Origin: Puffinus mauretanicus
Taxonomy: Eukaryota > Chordata > Aves > Procellariiformes > Procellariidae
Direction: 5' to 3'
DNA length: 64,000 bases
Assembly: GCA_023333565.1 (NCBI GenBank)
Contig: JAJKFH010001094.1
Coordinates: 2,852,001-2,916,000, forward strand
In this document: positions 24,170 to 35,067 of the stretch, piece by piece
Numbering within the stretch: the first letter of the stretch is position 1
How the letters are laid out: the number at the start of each line of letters is the position of its first letter
The notes under the pieces: generated by a model
Told to the model about the DNA's origin: nothing
The model's input: the letters and a program-made list of their open reading frames with translations, nothing else
The model's database searches: none
Translations under genes and position numbers: made by a program

Positions 24170-26110
24170 CATATGATAAGTTCTAAGGGAACTGGTTAGT
24201 GAAGTCAACTGGCACGAAAAATACAGGGATTTGAATGTGGAGGAAGTTTGGAATTTCTCAAGTCAAAGGTACAAAACTATCTGTAATTTGGATCCCAACA
24301 AGGTGGGTGGAAAAGACTTACCAAGAGGGCCCCAGCCCTAACTGGATGAATAACCATCTCGAAGGGGATATTAAGAGTAAGCAGGGAGCTTACAAGGGAT
24401 GGAAAAAAGGATCGACCAGCAAAGAAAGCTATGTTTTAGATGTCAGAAAGTGAACAGACAAAGTGAGAACTGCCAAGAATCAGACTGAGTTGAACCATGA
24501 AAAGAAAATTAAAGCAAGCAGCAAGAAGTTCTTTGGTTGTAGAAGTAAAAAGAGAACAAGAGAAGAAAGGAGATGAAATTGGAATGCTATATGAACTAAG
24601 GATATGGCAGGGATTTGATTCTCAAAGTATAACCCAAAAAAGTGAGTAAATACTTTACCTCAGCTTTCAAGTAAGGGTGATGATGGGCAGGATGACAAAC
24701 AGGAATGAGGATGTGGAAAAACCAAAATGAGGTGAAGCAAAATTCAAAATGCTTACTACGATCAAGTGAGGAGAGTGGATAATCTCCACTTCTGAATGCT
24801 GAAAGAACTGGCACATGAAATTGAAGGTCATAGGAAAAGTAATTTAATAAATCTATAAAAGGGCTGGTGCCAAGCAACTAACAAGAGTAAATGACACATT
24901 ACTATAAAATTATATTTAATATTTCTAGTAATTGAAAGCACAAGTTTAGTGCTGCTGAAAGGGAGAAAATCTGATTTGGGGAATTTGCGTTCTAGGCTCA
25001 CCTTCCTAATATGCAGCATTTTAGATTATATTTTAAAGATAAGGACGATTAGAAATGGTGCGGAAAAGAACTAAATTGTAGCTGGGGTGTATCAAATTTT
25101 GTCATGCCAGGATAACCTGATATCTGTGTTTGATGTTCGGTGGATTTTGTCTGTGTGTACTTCACTGAAAATTTCTTGTAGATTATATATGGATAATATA
25201 AGTAGTTAAGAGGCAGCAGACAGGGTTTAACACTGAAGCTTCAAGGTGGGTAAAAGGGTACGCAGGAATAGCTGGTACTCATAGGTGAAGGACAGCTGGC
25301 AAGAGAACACAAGTAAACATCTTTGCAAAGATGGTTTTGGTCCTTACCTACTCGAATATTTTCATTAATGATGCTGGCTCAGAATTCTCTATGCTAATAA
25401 AATCTGGTCTTGACTTCAAGGTGGGAAGCACTTGTCAGCACACTGTCAAAAAAAGGAGAGATCCAAACATCATATACAAAGAATCGTATGACACTGAGGA
25501 CTGGACTGTTTGTGAGGTCATGCACATAAAGAGCTAAAGCCACAAATTTCTGCTCTAGGCTGAGAACTCATCAATTTTCCTATGCATGTGGAGGAAAAAG
25601 GCCTGGGGTTTCGGTTTACTTTGTGACAACAAATGTTCATGTCATTTGAAGGAGCCCAGGAAGTAGCAAATGAAACCCTTAAGCTATATCAAAGGTAACT
25701 TCAGTAAAGGTAGGGAAGAATTAATACTGTTTTACAAGGCACAGGTGAGATCCAAGAAGGGTATACCATGTACAGTTCTGGCCCTGCATGGTGAAGAATG
25801 ATGAATTTAAACTAGAACCTATGTCTATCTTATGGGAGAAAATAAAAACAGCTTTGCCTGCTTTGTCCGGTAGAAAAAGAGGCTGAGGCAGGAAATTGTT
25901 AATTTCTATAAATACATGTGAAGAGATGGAGCTGTTTTGAAAGGTAGGGGGGCAGTGCGAAGGAGAATAGTCAATACTGGATTTCAAGAAGAGTTCTCTA
26001 AGCTAAGGAAAATTAAGAGCAAAAGAATGCACAGATATGAATTACATGTGTATGTGTTAGCCTAGGAACTGGGATGAGCTTTGTGAGTATCAGAAGGCTA
26101 CTGAAAAACT
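24170..26110 (+). mobile_element. Ancient CR1/L3-like LINE, ORF2 linker to C-terminus, decayed
   Basis: Translated pieces follow CR1-type ORF2 in the correct order on the + strand. The endonuclease-RT linker comes first (GPSPNWMNNHL and KSKQGAYKGWKKG, 24,235-24,453), then an in-frame stop at 24,451-24,453, then AKNQTELN and KKFFG in the same frame. RT-region traces follow: NIFINDAG near 25,360, in another frame, and a CEVMHI-like block near 25,510. Next is DNA reading 'tgttttacaaggcacaggtgagatcc' near 25,728, where CR1 encodes its [12 protein letters not shown] motif. Last is an AAAGAGGCTGAGGCAGG ... ATAAATACATGTG block near 25,875-25,920. Many stops and frameshifts make it a non-functional fossil. 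The divergence far exceeds that of the 33-kb CR1. The boundaries are approximate, and L3 versus an early CR1 subfamily is undecided. Confidence 0.8.
24235..24570 (+). pseudogene. LINE ORF2 linker-region fragment (broken)
   Basis: This is the best-preserved coding segment of the old + strand LINE. Residues 1-72 of the open frame cover the linker between endonuclease and reverse transcriptase. Landmarks are IWIPTR near residue 18, the GPSPNWMN block near 32, and AYKGWKKG near 52. A TGA at 24,451-24,453 ends the frame, but the same frame goes on to give TAKNQTELN and KKFFG, so a single stop interrupts a once continuous frame. No catalytic residue lies in this part. It is not expected to make protein. 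Confidence 0.75.
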
Positions 26111-26859
26111 TCTGGTAGAAGAGAGATGAGCAAAAATGCTGTACCACAGCTGCAGCTAGCATCCCTCCAGTGCACACTGACTTTCCTGCTGCTTTCTCTC
26201 CCTCTGACCAGCAGCAGCCTGGATTCCTTCCTCCAAGCTCCACGCAGGTTGCTACATGTTCCCTTTTAAATATGTTTGTTGTTGCCATGTCTTTTGTGCC
26301 AGTACTTGCTGATTTTCTGAGGCCAGACATTACAAGCACATAAGTCACAGAAGAGACAAGGAATCTTGTCTTGCCAGCCCATTACAGCCTCATAAGTCTC
26401 ACAGATGTTCAAATATATTGGTTTTGAAATGAAACTCCCACTATGTGGTTGAATTATTGCTGCTAGTGAAGGACCTGCCTCCACCCTATCTGGCTTCCCT
26501 TTATTGTTCGGTGGTGCTTTCATGGTTGTTTGCGTGACTGGCGTATCTTATTTCCAGTGATGGCTAAAGCTCAGCATTTCCAAATTCTAGGCTTGGTTCC
26601 ATTTATCGTGATACACGGACATTCTGCACTTATTCCATAGTAATATTCATGTTTTTCTCTACCTCTGTCTTGCATTTCCCCACAACAATGGGCTGGGTTA
26701 AGCTTGAAAGTCCATCCCTAACTCAGTATCTCATTTCTGAGGATGGTCAGGGCCAGATGACTGAAGAAGGCTGTGGGAAGAGGGCAAATGTAGCGAGACT
26801 TCCTCAAAACACTCTTCAGGCTCCAGGAATTTGTGGCTCGGGTAATTTCTGAGCCAGAG
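26111..26859. other. Unassigned noncoding sequence
   Basis: Between two LINE relics of opposite orientation. I recognise nothing here; open frames are short and overlapping. Confidence 0.5.
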
Positions 26860-27190
26860 ATGGGGCCTTTGTTTTTAATAGCTCTGATGGATTTTTCTTC
26901 TGTGAATTCGTTCATGAATTTTTAAATGCAAGTTAACTTGTGGTATCCCACAACATCCTGTGGCAAGGGGTTAGCTGACTTTACTGTGAGTTAAGAAGGG
27001 GAAAAGCTACCTTTTTATTTGTTTGAAAAATACTTCCTGCATTTCAGTTGATGCCCTCTGGCTTGTATACCAGAAGAAATAGTGTGTAGTTGTTTCCTAT
27101 TTACCATGCTTATGCCACTTGTGATTTTACATCTATCATATTGTCCCATAGGCTGAAGGATCTTAGTCTATTTAATCAGTGGTTTCCTCC
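26860..27190 (-). mobile_element. Ancient CR1/L3-like LINE 3' region
   Basis: The + strand shows, in order, TTAATAGCTCTGATGGATTT with TTCTGTGAATTCG, then CACAACATCCTGTGGCAAGG, AAAATACTTCCTGC, GATGCCCTCTGGCTTGT, CACTTGTGATTTTACATC and GGCTGAAGGATCTTAGTC. This follows the reverse complement of a LINE 3' region common in birds and reptiles ('acatcctctggcaacgagttcc ... catgattttatagacc ... aagctgaagagtcc'). It is clearly older than the 33-kb CR1. The exact subfamily needs a library alignment. Confidence 0.72.
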
Positions 27191-28788
27191 TGTGGCAGTT
27201 TGTACTGGGATTTCATATCTAGCCGGTACTGAAAGGTGAACTGATAGTGCCCTTGAATTCCCAAGAGCTCAGTCAGATGGTGTTTTGGTTTTGAGCCTTT
27301 AATGTGGCTCTGTCCAGTGCTCGAAGCAGTGCTCTGAGCTGCCAGCTTTGCAGGCTTCTTCAAGGTGCTTAACATTGTCCCTGTTCCTACCTTACTTCTT
27401 TCTGCCACTCTCTTTTCCTTGTCAGTCCCTTTCCCTGTATGCATACATCCTCCCTGGCCTTCTGCAGACCCTTTTACCCCGTCTCGAGTGCCCCCATCCC
27501 AAATCTAACAAACGTAGCTTTAAAAAATAAATCTCTTCCTAACAACAAACCTTACAACTTCAAATGCTAGCAGATCAGAGCCTGTCTAGTCTACCTCTCC
27601 CCTCACTTCCCAACCTTTGCTTGCCAGCTCCTGGTCCATCATCACTTCCTACCTGTTTTCTCTGTACTTCAACTCCCAAAGCCCTAGGGTGTCTCCTCCT
27701 TGCTGTCTCCTGCCCTTGCACCCCCTACTTATGTTAATTTCCCTGGTGTAGCCATCATAACTGTTCCCCAAAGCAGCCTTCCTTTAGCTGATGATCTTGA
27801 ACACCTCCCAAAAGAGGAAATGTAGCCCTATCCATGTTGTCAACACAAGAGCCACAGCTTATCCCCTCAGCCTCACTCAGCCCACCGTTGCGCAGGGAAG
27901 GAAAGGCATGGGAAGGAATAAGCAGCCAACTGGTAGCTGCATGCACAGAGAGATCTTCAGCCTAGCCACAACCTTTGGTCCTGTCAGCTTCCTATCCCTG
28001 TGCCACCACTGGCTCAAAGTGAATGCCCTCATTTTCAAGAGCCTGTCAGAGAAGGGGAGAAAGCTTCCAGGAAGGAAAAAAAGCAAAAGAAAGCAGGAAA
28101 AGAGATAAAGTTGAGTTGCCTCTTTTCCTCCTCTTTCTTGCAATTGTCTTGAGGCCACAGAAGTGAACTACCCCCATCTGAGAGCGGCTGCCTTCTCTGC
28201 CCCACGGTCTGAGGCACTTTAGGATACTCTTACTCTTTTCCAGGTCCATTCGGGACCACGCCCGTGTGGCATCATTGTATGTTAATTGTCTAAGGCTGGG
28301 AGGAAGCAGAACCCAGAAAACCAACAGGCCATGCATGTAAATCAGTGGATTCCCCCTTTCATCTCCTGGTCTAGGCATTGCTTTTATCTCTCTCTTTCTC
28401 AGGTCTGACCAGTATCTCTCAGAGATCAAAAGATGTCTGGCTTCGTCTTGTCTGCATTCAAATACATTACACTCCTAGTACTTGCTTGGGAATTGGTTGT
28501 GATTGTTACCGTGTGATTAACTGGATAGCCTGTTCTTGTTACCTTTGGCTACTGCAACAGGGCTGTGGTGAACTACACGCTTGGTGCCTCTGAGTCCCTC
28601 TAGTTAGTGGCAGGCTAGCTTTTATCAGAAAACTTGGGTAGCTAGATTTGTGACAATAATATTGAGACTAATGATAAATGCCAAATGTGATGGCCAATAG
28701 TCAGGTGACTGGCAATAGGTCCAGTACCACAAGCCACTGCTGACATCAAGAACACTGAGCACTTTTGCCCAAAGCAATTTTGGTAGTA

Positions 28789-28810
28789 ACCCCCCACCTT
28801 ACTGGGGGGT
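28789..28810. other. Perfect 8-bp inverted repeat
   Basis: ACCCCCCA and TGGGGGGT are separated by a 6-nt loop (CCTTAC). It could form a GC-rich hairpin. No downstream gene makes a terminator or other role likely. Confidence 0.6.
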
Positions 28811-29139
28811 GGAAGTCTTTTCAGCATTCTGCTATGTGGCACTCTTCCACCTTGCTTTGAAAGCTTTCTCTTGATTAGTAGACCACTGGTTTATTTTGTG
28901 CTGGTTTTTGGCTGTAACGGTTGCTGTCATTTGTAGAACTACTATTAGTGACTTTATCATGGTTAGATTTTGAGCTGCCCATGGAAAGTCATTTCTGGCT
29001 TCAGCTTGTCTTGTAAGTGTCTTCTTGAAATGTGGCTTTATATGCTGGAGAATATAGAACAAAGTAATCATTCTTGTTCCTGTCTCATACTGAGAAAAAA
29101 ATTTTGATTAGTTGCATGATTTGTGCTGGCCTGCTATTA

Positions 29140-29158
29140 GTGTCACTGTCAGTGACAC
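29140..29158. other. Perfect odd palindrome
   Basis: GTGTCACTG and its exact reverse complement CAGTGACAC flank a single T, giving a 9-bp two-fold symmetric site. It could be a dimer-binding site or a remnant of a mobile element end. No function is assigned. Confidence 0.6.
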
Positions 29159-29186
29159 CAAACTTTGCACTCTAATATGTTGATAT

Positions 29187-29204
29187 GGATGTGGATGTGG
29201 ATGT
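29187..29204 (+). repeat. (GGATGT)3 short tandem repeat
   Basis: Three exact hexamer copies, with a fourth degenerate copy upstream (GATATGGAT). Confidence 0.8.
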
Positions 29205-29519
29205 GTTTGTTTCTTCCTGAAAATTTGCACTGAATAAGAATTAGTGAACTGATAAATTAATCCAGTCTTATATTACTTGCTTAACAATGTTGTATTTCCA
29301 TCAGACTGGAAGTAAGTCTGATAAGTCTATTAATCTAATATATTCAAAGAAACCTTTTCTGATGGTAGTTAATTGAGTGTAAAAGACACTTTAACTTATC
29401 GTTTGCTTGCTACCAGCCCAAATCTTTGCTGAGGCCAAAATTGGCATCTGTGCGAACCGTTTGCTACATTATTCCCATGGCCTAGTCATCCCTAACTGCC
29501 CCGAACCACAAATCATTTG

Positions 29520-32310
29520 CTCATTCCTGTTCAGGCCATCAGTCTAGCCCTCTGGGCTTTGCAGAATCCAGCAATAAATCTAGCTCTGATGACCCAGATC
29601 TTCTGACCCCTAACCTTAAAATTAAGGTTAATAGTCCAGAGACCCCTATCAGCAAGAGAATTAATCACAAGCCATTTGTTTCTGATAGCCCAGCTTCTAG
29701 TCCTACAGGTCATGCAGTACCCAACGATAAAACTATCTCTTTCGTCCTTGCTGTCCCAAAAGTAATCTGAACCCTAACCCTAACTTTTAATCTAACCTGA
29801 AAACCAATATCTGAGCCTGAATCTTTAGTCTGTGGTACAACGAAGAGATATCTTTGGTTAGCCTTGGTGTTGATGACATCAGAAACTGAAAAATTATGGC
29901 TTACTGTTACCTGGTATAAATTTCCATGCTAGCCCATGGACTCATGACAGCAAGTCTGAATGAGTAAGGATAATTTCTGCTGTTGTTATGGTTAGAAATG
30001 CAACTGAATCTAGCTGACAGAAATGCTTAGTTTTGTGGCTGTGATAGTTGGCAGGTTGTAATTAGGAGTAGGCCTGGGTATAGAAAATGAGGAACTGATT
30101 AATTAGCTTTACAACTGGATCATTTCCTCTTCAATGAGTCAAAAAAAAAAAGTCTGGAGCCAGAATCTTCTAGTGATGGAAACAAAGAAGAGACCTAGAG
30201 GCAGCATGGGCAGATGTGGTTATATTCTTCAGATCTGAAAATACTGACCTGAAAAATCTAATCTTAAATACCTAATGCTGACCTGAACCTTATTCCAGTA
30301 CCTACGTAGAAACAATCCTCTCCAGCCTTGCAAGCTACAGAAAACTACAGTTTGTCTTCAAAGCCCTAGACCTAATCTACCCTACCTCTAAGTGGCCAAG
30401 AATACTAAACTGCATGCTCTTCCTGAGCTGTCCATCACCCTTTGCCTGGAGGACTTGCAGAATGAAGAAAAAAATTGTCCCATAGTGTCTCCTGCTTGAA
30501 ATCTTTCCCTATTCCAAATGCTGCTGTTGTCTTAATACTAGTATAGAAGGCAAGAACAGGTAAAGACCTTTCTGGTACCTTCTCTAGTGCTTGGTCTTTG
30601 AACATGGCAAATCTTCAGTCCTGTAATAGGGCCTGCTAGATAATAACAACCTAAAATACTCAGTCCATGCTACTCTGAATGCTAAACCTAACCCAGCAGT
30701 TTCCCTATGCTGGCAAAGGGAAAGGACGCCTTCTGATTTGGGTTTGAATATGAGTTGTTCTGAATGTTAGAATTTAGTTTAGGTTTACAGGTAGCTTCAG
30801 AAAGTGAGAAATTCTGTGGCTTACTCTACAGAGTAATTCTACTTGCCCAAATCTTGCAAGCCCCAAAGGATTGTTAAGGTTGCAGAGAAATGGCTCATAA
30901 TTCATTTAAGCCTATTGTAAGTTGCAGTTCTTTCTTCGGGTTTGGGCAAGGCTTAGGACTGATGATTCCTAGCTTTAGCTCTATTACCGAAACTCACAGT
31001 TTCCAGTGAGGAAAGATGATGGATGTAGCTAGCAGACAAAAGTCTTACAATGAGTGTGATTCCTGCCATGGGTTTCAGACCTCTCCTTCAGGCTAGGGTT
31101 TAGGCAGGGAAAACTGTGAAGCTAGATTTGTTCCTGAATCTTACAGCCACTGAGAGGGTAAGATGTGGGATGAAGTTAGTAGGAGAAAAGAAGTTATGAC
31201 TAATTTCTTATCCCTCATCAGACGCGACTAGATTAAAATAGACTAGGACTAAACAACCTGCAACTCATGGGAACCATAAAATTAATCATAAACTATTTGA
31301 CCTGCAGGCTACTTACATGGTTGGTCATGTTGGCAACTTCCCAGAATAAGAAAAGTCCCTGAAGTTCTAGACTTCCTCTCCCCCATCTTACCTCTGTCCC
31401 GAACGACAGGTTCTCGAAGTGCTGAAATTACTCATCAGTTATTTTTTTCTTGCTAGCTGTGTCCTTCATCTTACATGTTATTGACTTGCAAGGTACAAGC
31501 ATAAAACTATTCAGAGACTTCCTCCCCCTCATCTCCAACCCTGAAAGGGAGGTTTGCCTCCTTATAGAAACAAAACTTAAATAATTTCTGTCAAATGAAC
31601 ACATGACTCTGGCACAACTTGTAAGATTCAAGAGTAATATTGTTACTTCTTCTTTTCTGAAAGAAGTTCTATCAGTACACCAAACCATATTCCTAACCAC
31701 AATCTGAAACAGAAATCACAAATCATTAGAGAAAAAAAAAGTCGATTGTGAACTAATTCTTCCTGCTAACTACATCGCTCAGTCTTTGTCATAGCAAGAC
31801 TTGCAAGATTCAGAAATAAACCTCATTTTAGATTTCTTCTCTTCCTGTCCTACAAATCCTAAGGATCTGAAAGAGATGCTTACAACTCAAGAGAAGTTAT
31901 TTGAAATTCCAAGGTTTGATATTAGAACTAGCTCTGTTGGTTTTCTTTTCCTAAAACCTGATCCTAACTATAGTATTCATTCTGAGCTGAGTCAGAGGCT
32001 AGAGAGAAAATATCAAACATACACCCTTTCTCCACACTAACAACTACTTTATTCATCCTTCTCTACCAGCACCTGCAAGATTTAGGCTTGTGTTTCGTTC
32101 TAGATTTCCTTGTACTAAATTGCAATCCTTGAGCTGACCCCAACCCTAGCCTGAAGGCAGTAAAAGTAATCCAAGACCGTTTACAACACAAACATATTAT
32201 ATTTTACATTGCAAACTCACATTTTTAAGCTGTATCCTTCACCTGCTCATTTGAAATTCCAAGATTCAGGAAGGAAAGCAGCTCCTTGCTTCCAACCCTT
32301 GCTAGAAACA
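29520..32310. repeat. Decayed repetitive region with CCCTAA-bearing units, left part
   Basis: A degenerate unit recurs. It opens with a 'TTGCAAGATTCAG.AATAAA.CTAG' block and is followed 40-70 bp later by CCCTAACC or CCAACCCTAG-type words. Unit starts that I can place are about 29,561 (GCAGAATCCAGCAATAAATC), 29,714 (GCAGTACCCAACGATAAAAC), 31,484, 31,617, 31,799, 32,072 and 32,259. Spacings include 153, 133, 182, 273 and 187 bp. At 29,771-29,784 the word is ACCCTAACCCTAAC, and 29,609 has CCCCTAACCTTAA. One unit near 31,100-31,140 is inverted (its reverse complement gives TGTAAGATTCAGGAACAAAT). I infer an old, heavily mutated tandem or segmentally amplified repeat with telomere-like words. I know no family name for it. 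Confidence 0.5.
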
Positions 32311-32952
32311 TGTTTGCTGTGCTGCTACCCTGTGCCACAGTGCCCCCAGGCAGCCCCATGAGTGCTCTGGCAAGGCAGCAGCTGAGCAGCTGGGGGAAGG
32401 AGGTGAAGTTTACTAAAGCAACCTATATGCACATGGCTGGCTAAGTAGAAGTACCTGACAAGGTTGATCTTTATAGGGAGATACAGGTAACTGGTTGCTG
32501 CAGCTGCTCCCTGAACATACAATAGGTAGTAAAGATGTCCTTCCTAGCTGGTTCCTAGTTTCATCTGCTGAATTTGTCATGGGAGACCCTTTTATCAGGC
32601 AATGGCAGACAAATTAACTCCTCCTCTAAGGCACGTTGCCTTATTCTCTTTATTGTTCTTTGTCGTAAGACGTAAGACACCCGTATGTAGCCTGTCCCCT
32701 GGTAGCAGCAAGTGTGGAAACTCCATGGGCAGAGCCTAGAGCTTTGGCCTTGAGCTCCAGGCCTGTGAAGTACATAGGGCCAGAGGCTGTCATACCCAAA
32801 TGCTTTCCTCGGTCTCTGTACCTCAGGTCTCAGGGTGGTGTGAGGGGTGCCGAGAGGCTGTCCATGCTGGGGTGTCCACTGCTTCCTCCTCCCAGCTGAC
32901 CATGGCATGCTACTGGGAGCTCTGGCAGAGGAAGCATGCCAAAATCTGTGCT
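32311..32952. other. Unassigned GC-richer segment beside the CR1
   Basis: It differs in composition from the CCCTAA-bearing region to its left and from the CR1 to its right. An exact 9-bp inverted repeat (TGGCATGCT at 32,903-32,911, AGCATGCCA at 32,933-32,941) ends just before the CR1 3' terminus. A solo LTR or other insert is possible, but I see no LTR landmarks or target-site duplication that I trust. Confidence 0.4.
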
Positions 32953-32984
32953 GAGAATCAGAGAATCAGAGAATCAGAGAATAG
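32953..32984 (-). repeat. CR1 terminal 8-mer repeats
   Basis: Three perfect GAGAATCA copies and one GAGAATAG on the + strand. In the element's own sense they read TGATTCTC and lie at its very 3' end, where avian CR1 carries ATTCTRTG-type tandem 8-mers instead of a poly-A tail. Reverse transcription is thought to start from this end. Confidence 0.95.
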
Positions 32985-33014
32985 TTTGGATTGGAAGGGA
33001 CCTTTAAAGGTCAT

Positions 33015-33584
33015 CTAGTCCAACCCCCTGCCATGGGCAGGGATCAGGTTGCTCAGAGCCCCATCCAACCTGACCTTGAATGTTTCCAAGGATGGGGCAT
33101 CTACCACCTCCCTGGGCAACCTGTTCCAGTGTTCCACCACCCTCACTGGAAAAAATTTCTTCCTTATATCTAGTCTAAATCTACCCTCTTTCAGTTTAAA
33201 AACATTACCCCTTGTCCTGTTGCAACAGGCCCTGCTAAAACGTTTGTCTTCATCTTTCTTATAAGCCCCCTTTAAGTACTGAAAGCCTGCCATAAGGTCT
33301 CCCTGGAACCTTCTCTTCTCCAGGCTGATTAACCCCAACTCTCTCAGCCTTTCTTCATAGGAGAGGCATTCCACCGCCCTGATAATTTTCGTGGCCCTCC
33401 TCTGGACCTGCTCCAACAGGTCAATGTATTTCTTGTGCTGAGGACTCCAGAGCTGGACGCAGTACTCCAGGTGGGGTCTCACCAGAGCAGAGTAGAGGGG
33501 CAGAATCACCACCCTCGACCTGCTGGCCACGCTTCTTTTGATGCAGCCCAGGATACGGCTGGCCTTCTGGGTTTGCGAGCTCAC
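33015..33584 (-). pseudogene. CR1 ORF2 C-terminal fragment
   Basis: An open frame of 189 codons covers the post-RT C-terminal region of CR1 ORF2. Typical blocks in order are [11 protein letters not shown] near residue 12, [15 protein letters not shown] near 34, [13 protein letters not shown] near 57, [15 protein letters not shown] near 77, and [18 protein letters not shown] near 157. It ends at a natural stop inside the 3' hairpin region (33,015-33,017), as in other avian CR1 copies. The frame overlaps but is out of register with the RT-core frame, which shows a frameshift at about 33,560-33,590. It carries no catalytic site of its own. The fragment is well preserved but cannot be made as part of an intact ORF2. 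Confidence 0.93.
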
Positions 33585-34146
33585 ATTGTCGGCTCATGTC
33601 CAGCTTTTCATCCACCAGTACCCCCAGGTCATTCTTGGCAGGGCTGCTCTCAATCTCTTCATCCCCCAGCCTGTATTGATACCAAGGATTGCCCCGACCC
33701 AGGTGCAGGACCCTCATGAGGTTCACATGGGCCCACTTCTCTAGCTTGTCCAGGTCCCTCTGGATGGCATCCCATCCCTCAGGCGTGTCAACTGCACCAC
33801 TCAGTTTGGTGTCTTCTGCAAACTTGCTGAGGGTGCACTCGATCCCACTGTCTATGTCATTGATGAGGACATTAAACTGTACTGGTCCCAATATGGACCC
33901 CTGTAGGACAGCACTTGACACCAATCTCCATCTGGACATTGAACTGTTGAGCACTACCCTCTGGATATGACCATTCAACCAATTCCTCCTCCACCGGACA
34001 GTCCACTCATCAGATCCATATCTCTCCAGTTTAGAGAGAAGGATGTTGTGGGGGACCGTGTGAAAGGCCTTACAGAGGTCCAGATAGATGACATCTGTAG
34101 CCCTTCCCATGTCCACTGATGTAGTCACTCCGTCATAGAAGGCCAT
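33421..34146 (-). pseudogene. CR1 ORF2 reverse-transcriptase core fragment (broken)
   Basis: This frame holds the reverse-transcriptase palm. Motif A reads [11 protein letters not shown] (residues 21-31): the first Asp (D23) is the catalytic one and is kept, while the second, usually Asp in KAFD, is His. The LQGSILGP block (motif B, residues 81-88) has Leu where CR1 usually has Pro. Motif C reads FAEDTKL at residues 109-115: the first catalytic Asp of FADD is Glu (codon 33,814-33,816). This alone should cripple polymerase activity. About 170 residues in, the frame leaves the CR1 register (after [11 protein letters not shown]) and translates nonsense from the neighbouring frame. Upstream, an extra base near 34,150 separates it from the [10 protein letters not shown] block. 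Confidence 0.93.
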
Positions 34147-34395
34147 TAGGGTTGGTCAGGAAGGACTTGCCCTTGGTGAAGCCATGCTGGCTGTCTCGAA
34201 TCACCTCCCTGTCCTCCATGTGCCTTAGCATAGCTTCTAGGAGGATCTGTTCCATGATCTTCTCAGGCACAGAGGTGAGACTGACTGGCCTGTAGTTCCC
34301 CGGCTCTTCCTTTTTTCCCTTTTTGCAAATGGGGATTATTTTTTTTTATTAATGGGGATTTCCCTTTTCCAGTCAGTGGGAACTTCACCAGACTG

Positions 34396-34815
34396 TCATG
34401 ACTTCTCAAATATGATGGATAGTGGCTTAGCAACTTCATCCGCCAATTCCCTCAGGACCTGTGGGTGGATCTCATCAGGTCCCATGGACTTGTGCATCTT
34501 CAGGTTCCTTAGATGGTCTCGAACTTTATGTTCTCCTACAGTGGGCAGCTCTTCATTCTCCCAGTCCCTGCCACTGCCTTCTGTGGCTTGAGCGGTGAGG
34601 CTTGAGCACTTGCTGGTGAAGACTGAGGCAAAAAAGTCATTGAGTACCTCAGCTTTCTCCATATCCCAGGTAACCAGGTTTCCCTTTTTGTTCCGGAGAG
34701 GGCCCACATTTTCCCTAGTCTTCCTTTTATCCCCGATGTACCTATAGAAGCTTTTCTTGTTGCCCTTGACATCCCTGGCCAGATTTAATTCTATCAGGGC
34801 TTTAGCTTTCCTAAC
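34396..34815 (-). pseudogene. CR1 ORF2 linker and RT N-terminal fragment
   Basis: The segment lies between two premature stops. In order it gives LIELN and [15 protein letters not shown] (linker), [11 protein letters not shown], then [18 protein letters not shown] (near 34,630), then the RT entry motif [19 protein letters not shown] and IIFEKS. CR1 normally continues EKSW; here the Trp codon is TGA (34,396-34,398), a single-base nonsense change. The right-hand border is the TAA at 34,816-34,818, where CR1 normally has a Gln codon. The sequence itself is close to the usual CR1 protein, so inactivation looks comparatively recent. Confidence 0.9.
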
Positions 34816-35067
34816 TTAATCCCTGACTGCTCGGACAATTTCTCTGTATTCCTCCCAGGCTACCTGTCCTTGCTTCCACACTCTGTAGGCTTCCTTTTTG
34901 TGTTTGAGTTTGTCCAGGAGCTCCTTGTTCATCCATGCAGGTCTCCTGGCGTTTTTGCCTGACTTTCTCTTTGTTGGGATGTATCGCTCCTGAGCTTGGA
35001 GGAGGTGATCCTTGAATATTAACCAGCTTTCTTGGGCCCCTCCTCCACCCAGGAGGTGGTATCCCAT
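34816..35067 (-). pseudogene. CR1 ORF2 endonuclease-RT linker fragment
   Basis: An 83-codon frame ending at the premature TAA (34,816-34,818). It shows [46 protein letters not shown] and [16 protein letters not shown], the standard CR1 linker between the endonuclease and the RT. It is in frame with the next segment downstream (34,396-34,815), so only the stop separates them. Toward its N-terminus it is out of register with the endonuclease fragment, which puts an indel near 35,030-35,060, in the G-rich stretch encoding the GGGG run. Confidence 0.9.

Larger units (their letters stand above)
27191..29519. other. Unassigned noncoding sequence
   Basis: No gene is recognised. Part of it (27,350-28,430) is CT-rich on the + strand, with overlapping accidental frames of up to 127 codons. 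It also contains a perfect 8-bp hairpin (28,789-28,810), a perfect palindrome and a small hexamer repeat, listed separately. Confidence 0.5.

Noticed and set aside
28832..29071. 79-codon minus-strand frame with a faint look of a retroelement pol segment (QWSTNQEKAFKA)
   Set aside because: The resemblance rests on a few residues; no catalytic motif or adjoining domain could be found in the flanking frames.
32953..32984. Direct repeats that might suggest a CRISPR or minisatellite
   Set aside because: The 8-mers are contiguous, have no spacers and match the known 3' terminus of avian CR1.
33421..33970. Plus-strand frames across the CR1 region
   Set aside because: They are antisense shadows of the CR1 ORF2 coding strand.
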